Positions 4,847 through 7,724 of a stretch of 7,724 nucleotides of DNA are shown piece after piece. Position 1 is the stretch's first letter; the number at the start of each line of letters is the position of its first letter. The DNA is taken from the NCBI GenBank assembly GCA_023402505.1, contig JAEYGD010000164.1, forward strand, positions 1 through 7,724, read 5' to 3'. The notes beneath the pieces were generated by a model. The model was not told the DNA's origin. It did not search any database and saw only the letters and a list, made by a program, of their open reading frames with translations. Both the position numbers and the translations under genes were made by a program. Source of the DNA: Actinomycetes bacterium. GTDB taxonomy: Bacteria; Actinomycetota; Actinomycetes; Mycobacteriales; Micromonosporaceae.

Positions 4847-6045
4847 CTGCCCAGGCCCCGGTTCCCTACCCCTTCCCGTGGACCCCGCCGATGGAGGTCC
4901 CGGAGGCGCTGCGCGGCCTGCGTGAGCAGGCCCTCGTCGAGGTCCGCCTGCCCAGCGGCGACACCGCCGTGATGGTGACCCGCTACGCGGACGTACGCAG
5001 CCTCTTCGCCGACCCCCGGCTGAGCAAGAACGTCGCCCGGCCCGACGTGGCCCGGATCGCCGCCGACAACGAGCTGTTCGTCGACCCGAAGATCGACGGT
5101 GACCCGCCCCACCACACCCGGATGCGCGGGCTGGTCACCCGGGCGTTCACCGCCCGCCGGATCGAACTGCTCCGCCCGTACGCCCAGCAGGTCACCGACG
5201 AACTGCTGGACGCGATGGCCGCCGGCGAGAAGCCCACCGACCTCAACGAGGCGCTCGCCTTCCCGCTGCCGATCCTGGTGATCTGCAAGCTGCTCGGCAT
5301 CCCGCCGGAGGACCGCAACCGGTTCCGGTCGCTGGTCGACGGCTTCCTCTCGGTCACCAAGCTGCCGCCGGACGAGGTGGAGCGGTGCCGCACCGAGCTG
5401 TGGCAGTACCTGGTGGAGCTGATCGAGTACAAGCGGGCCAACCCCGGCGAGGACGACCTCATCACCAGCCTGATCAAGGTCCGGGACGAGGACGACAACC
5501 GGCTGTCCGAGTACGAGCTGCACCACTGGACCCGCAGTCTGCTGATCGCCGGCTACGTGACCACCGCCAGCCAGATCGGCACCGGCACCGCCGTACTGCT
5601 GCACCGCCAGGACCTGGTCAAGGAGATCCGTGCGGACTACTCGCTGGTCCCCTCGGCGGTGGAGGAGCTGCTGCGTACGCAGATCATGGGCTCCTCCATC
5701 GGCACCCTGCGGTACGCGCTGGAGGACATCGAGCTGTCCGACGGCACGATCCTCAAGAAGGGCTCCAGCGTGCTGCTCTCCGAGGAGTCCGCCAACATGG
5801 ACGAGACGGTCTTCACCGACCCGTTCACGGTGGACATCCGCCGCCCGGAGAACCACCACATGACCTTCGGCGCCGGCATCCACTACTGCGTCGGTGCCGC
5901 GCTGGCCCGGATGGAACTCCAGGTCGCCACCGAGACGCTGCTGCGCCGGTTCCCGGACATCCGGCTGGCCGTGCCGGCCGCCCGGCTGCCCCGCGCCCTC
6001 GGCGGCTTCATGGAGGGCTTCAGCGAGGTCCCGGTGACCTGGTGA
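4843..6045 (+). CDS. Cytochrome P450 with atypical I-helix
   Basis: A 400-residue soluble bacterial class I P450, normal in length. Seen in order: the C-helix DPPHHTRMRGLVTRAF, I-helix AGYVTT (236-241), the K-helix ExxR as ELLR (275-278), and the haem loop FGAGIHYCVG (342-351) with Cys349 as iron ligand. The usual I-helix form is AGxxT with Glu or Asp before the Thr; here that position is Val239, so the acid of the proton-delivery pair is missing while Thr240/Thr241 remain. This may mean substrate-assisted proton delivery or chemistry other than simple hydroxylation, such as oxidative coupling or ring formation (inference). It would need electrons from a ferredoxin and reductase, neither encoded here. 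The start ATG at 4843 overlaps the preceding stop and has GAGAGAGGG upstream; its own stop overlaps the next GTG start. A longer in-frame reading from 4543 lies inside the TenA-like gene and is rejected. Family certain, substrate unknown. Confidence 0.96.
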   Translation: MTAQAPVPYPFPWTPPMEVPEALRGLREQALVEVRLPSGDTAVMVTRYADVRSLFADPRLSKNVARPDVARIAADNELFVDPKIDGDPPHHTRMRGLVTRAFTARRIELLRPYAQQVTDELLDAMAAGEKPTDLNEALAFPLPILVICKLLGIPPEDRNRFRSLVDGFLSVTKLPPDEVERCRTELWQYLVELIEYKRANPGEDDLITSLIKVRDEDDNRLSEYELHHWTRSLLIAGYVTTASQIGTGTAVLLHRQDLVKEIRADYSLVPSAVEELLRTQIMGSSIGTLRYALEDIELSDGTILKKGSSVLLSEESANMDETVFTDPFTVDIRRPENHHMTFGAGIHYCVGAALARMELQVATETLLRRFPDIRLAVPAARLPRALGGFMEGFSEVPVTW

Positions 6046-6719
6046 GACGCCACGCGCTGATCACCGGCGCCAACCGGGGCATCGGCCGGGCGGTCGCCGC
6101 CGAGCTGTACGCCCGCGGGCTGGCCCTCACGGTGACCGCCCGCGACGCCCCGGCCGCCGCCGGCACGGCGGCCGAGCTGGGCCCCGGCGTACGCGGTCAG
6201 CAGCTCGACGTGACCGACCCGGACAGCGTCGGGAAGGCCGCCGCCGGGGTCGGACCGGTCGACGTCCTGGTCTGCAACGCCGGCGTGCTGCTCGACGGCG
6301 GCACCGACCCGCTCACCGCCCCGATCGAACTGGCCGAGGAGACGTTGCGGGTCAACCTGCTGGGCACGTGGCGGGTGCTCCAGGCGTTCGTACCCGGCAT
6401 GGTCGAGCGGGGCTGGGGCCGGGTGGTGGTCGTCTCCAGCGGCACCACCGCGGAGTTCGGCGGCGCCCTCTTCGCGGGCGCGCCGGGCTACTCGCTGTCC
6501 AAGAGCGCCCTGAACGGGCTCACCGCCCTGGTCGCCGGGCAGACCGCCGGCACCGGGGTGCTGGTCAACGCGGTCAACCCCGGGCGGGTCCGGACCCGGA
6601 TGATGCCGCACATGACGACCCCGCCGGAGGTGCCGGCCCGGTTCATCGCGGACGTCGCCACCCTGCCCGCCGACGGGCCGACCGGACAGTTCCTCACCGA
6701 GCGACGCGTCCCGCTCTGA
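6042..6719 (+). CDS. SDR-family oxidoreductase, translationally coupled to the P450
   Basis: A 225-residue short-chain dehydrogenase/reductase. It starts with GTG inside the P450 stop (GTGA, 4-nt overlap), so almost no N-terminal extension precedes the first strand: RRHALITGANRGIG, with TGANRGIG at 8-15. CNAG (78-81), Asn105, Ser133, and YSLSK (Tyr150, Lys154) supply the catalytic residues. Ser and Tyr are 17 residues apart rather than 13, owing to an extra loop (EFGGALFAGAPG), as in carbonyl-reductase-like members. Arg12 and Arg34 favour NADPH (inference). The protein is somewhat short, with a compact C-terminus ending GQFLTERRVPL. Coupling to the P450 suggests that it reduces or oxidises the P450 product or a closely related intermediate. 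No separate Shine-Dalgarno is obvious, so translation probably depends on terminating ribosomes. No alternative start fits, because any later Met would remove the nucleotide-binding motif. Confidence 0.92.
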   Translation: MRRHALITGANRGIGRAVAAELYARGLALTVTARDAPAAAGTAAELGPGVRGQQLDVTDPDSVGKAAAGVGPVDVLVCNAGVLLDGGTDPLTAPIELAEETLRVNLLGTWRVLQAFVPGMVERGWGRVVVVSSGTTAEFGGALFAGAPGYSLSKSALNGLTALVAGQTAGTGVLVNAVNPGRVRTRMMPHMTTPPEVPARFIADVATLPADGPTGQFLTERRVPL

Positions 6720-6740
6720 CCGCGGGCCGCCGGCTACCGA

Positions 6741-6766
6741 GCGGGCCTCGACCGGGTGCGGCCCGC
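6741..6766 (+). terminator. Hairpin downstream of the coupled SDR gene
   Basis: GCGGGCC (6741-6747) and GGCCCGC (6760-6766) form a perfect 7-bp stem with a 12-nt loop, 21 nt after the SDR stop. It lies inside the repeat array. It may end or attenuate the TenA-P450-SDR transcript before the third SDR. Confidence 0.4.
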
Positions 6767-6801
6767 GACCGAGCGGGCCCTCGACCGAGCGGCCTTACCG
6801 A

Positions 6802-6828
6802 GCGGGCCCCCGACGGGGTGGGGCCCGC
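6802..6828 (+). terminator. Second, stronger hairpin within the repeat array
   Basis: GCGGGCCCC (6802-6810) and GGGGCCCGC (6820-6828) pair perfectly over 9 bp around a 9-nt loop. All but one pair are possible only because one array unit is a diverged, inverted-looking variant. It supports a terminator or attenuator role for the left part of the array; there is no T tract. Confidence 0.4.
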
Positions 6829-6941
6829 GACCGAGCGGGCCCCCGACCGAGCGGGCCACACCGACCAGGCCCCCGACCGAGCGGGCCACACCGAGCGGGC
6901 CCTCGACCGAGCGGGGCCCTCCGACCAACAGGAGACCGAGC

Positions 6942-7724
<783 letters not shown>

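Larger units (their letters stand above)
6736..6941. repeat. Degenerate GC-rich tandem array, about 14 units
   Basis: The intergenic gap between two SDR genes is filled by copies of a unit built around ACCGAGCGG. Nine exact copies start at 6736, 6768, 6784, 6797, 6830, 6846, 6876, 6890 and 6906, with diverged copies near 6751, 6812, 6860, 6920 and 6935. Spacing alternates near 14 and 16 bp on the right side, and a higher-order step of about 61-62 bp is seen on the left. The last partial unit (ACCGAGC, 6935-6941) abuts the ATG at 6942. No conserved protein is encoded on either strand. Function is unknown: slippage-derived minisatellite, hairpin-rich terminator or regulator array. Confidence 0.85.

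Noticed and set aside
1173..4925. A 1250-codon plus-strand open frame across several genes
   Set aside because: It runs out of frame through the SARP gene and antisense to the SDR, and is Arg/Pro/Ala-rich with no conserved domain. Long spurious frames are normal in very GC-rich DNA.
6736..6941. CRISPR array
   Set aside because: Units are 14-16 bp and contiguous, without unique spacers of constant length, and no cas genes are present.

Overview
The window is very GC-rich, with codons ending almost always in G or C, Shine-Dalgarno starts and stop-start overlaps. Together with an AfsR-type SARP regulator this points to a filamentous actinomycete. The overall flavour suggests Micromonosporaceae, but that is only a guess. 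The gene set (SARP regulator, small ABM-domain monooxygenase, cytochrome P450, three short-chain dehydrogenases and a TenA-like protein) looks like the edge of a secondary-metabolite cluster rich in oxidation and reduction steps. No polyketide synthase, NRPS or other scaffold-building gene lies in the window, so the product class cannot be told. The sequence ends in a 34-base poly-G run that is almost certainly not genomic, so the last gene is truncated.

Layout. Positions 1-60 are G-rich low-complexity sequence with a 13-G run. Positions 93-464 (minus) encode an ABM-domain protein, with a perfect 13-bp hairpin terminator at its stop codon. Positions 465-1026 are a long, relatively AT-rich control region holding SARP-like heptamers, palindromes, two sigma-70-like promoters and a bipartite inverted repeat over the proximal promoter. 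Positions 1027-2862 (plus) encode a 611-residue SARP (winged helix, BTAD, NB-ARC, no TPR). Positions 2863-3188 separate two convergent genes and hold a strong 55-nt hairpin and a tandem 11-mer. Positions 3189-3941 (minus) encode a first SDR.

Positions 3942-4129 form a compact divergent control region. It carries two back-to-back promoter-like arrangements with the spacing known for SARP-activated promoters (two heptamers 4 bp apart, then 8 bp, then a -10-like hexamer), plus a 14-bp palindrome and a tandem 14-bp duplication. Positions 4130-6719 (plus) are a three-gene unit with 4-nt stop-start overlaps: TenA-like protein, P450, SDR. Positions 6720-6941 are filled by a degenerate GC-rich repeat array ending at the start codon of a third SDR (6942 to the end, incomplete).

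Working model (inference): the SARP activates the divergent SDR and TenA-P450-SDR units, and perhaps the ABM gene, and the products tailor one shared metabolite. The P450 lacks the usual acidic residue of the I-helix and the TenA-like protein lacks the thiaminase cysteine region, so both may have unusual chemistry. The most interesting signals are the paired SARP-type promoters, the operator-like repeat over the SARP promoter, and these two divergent enzymes.
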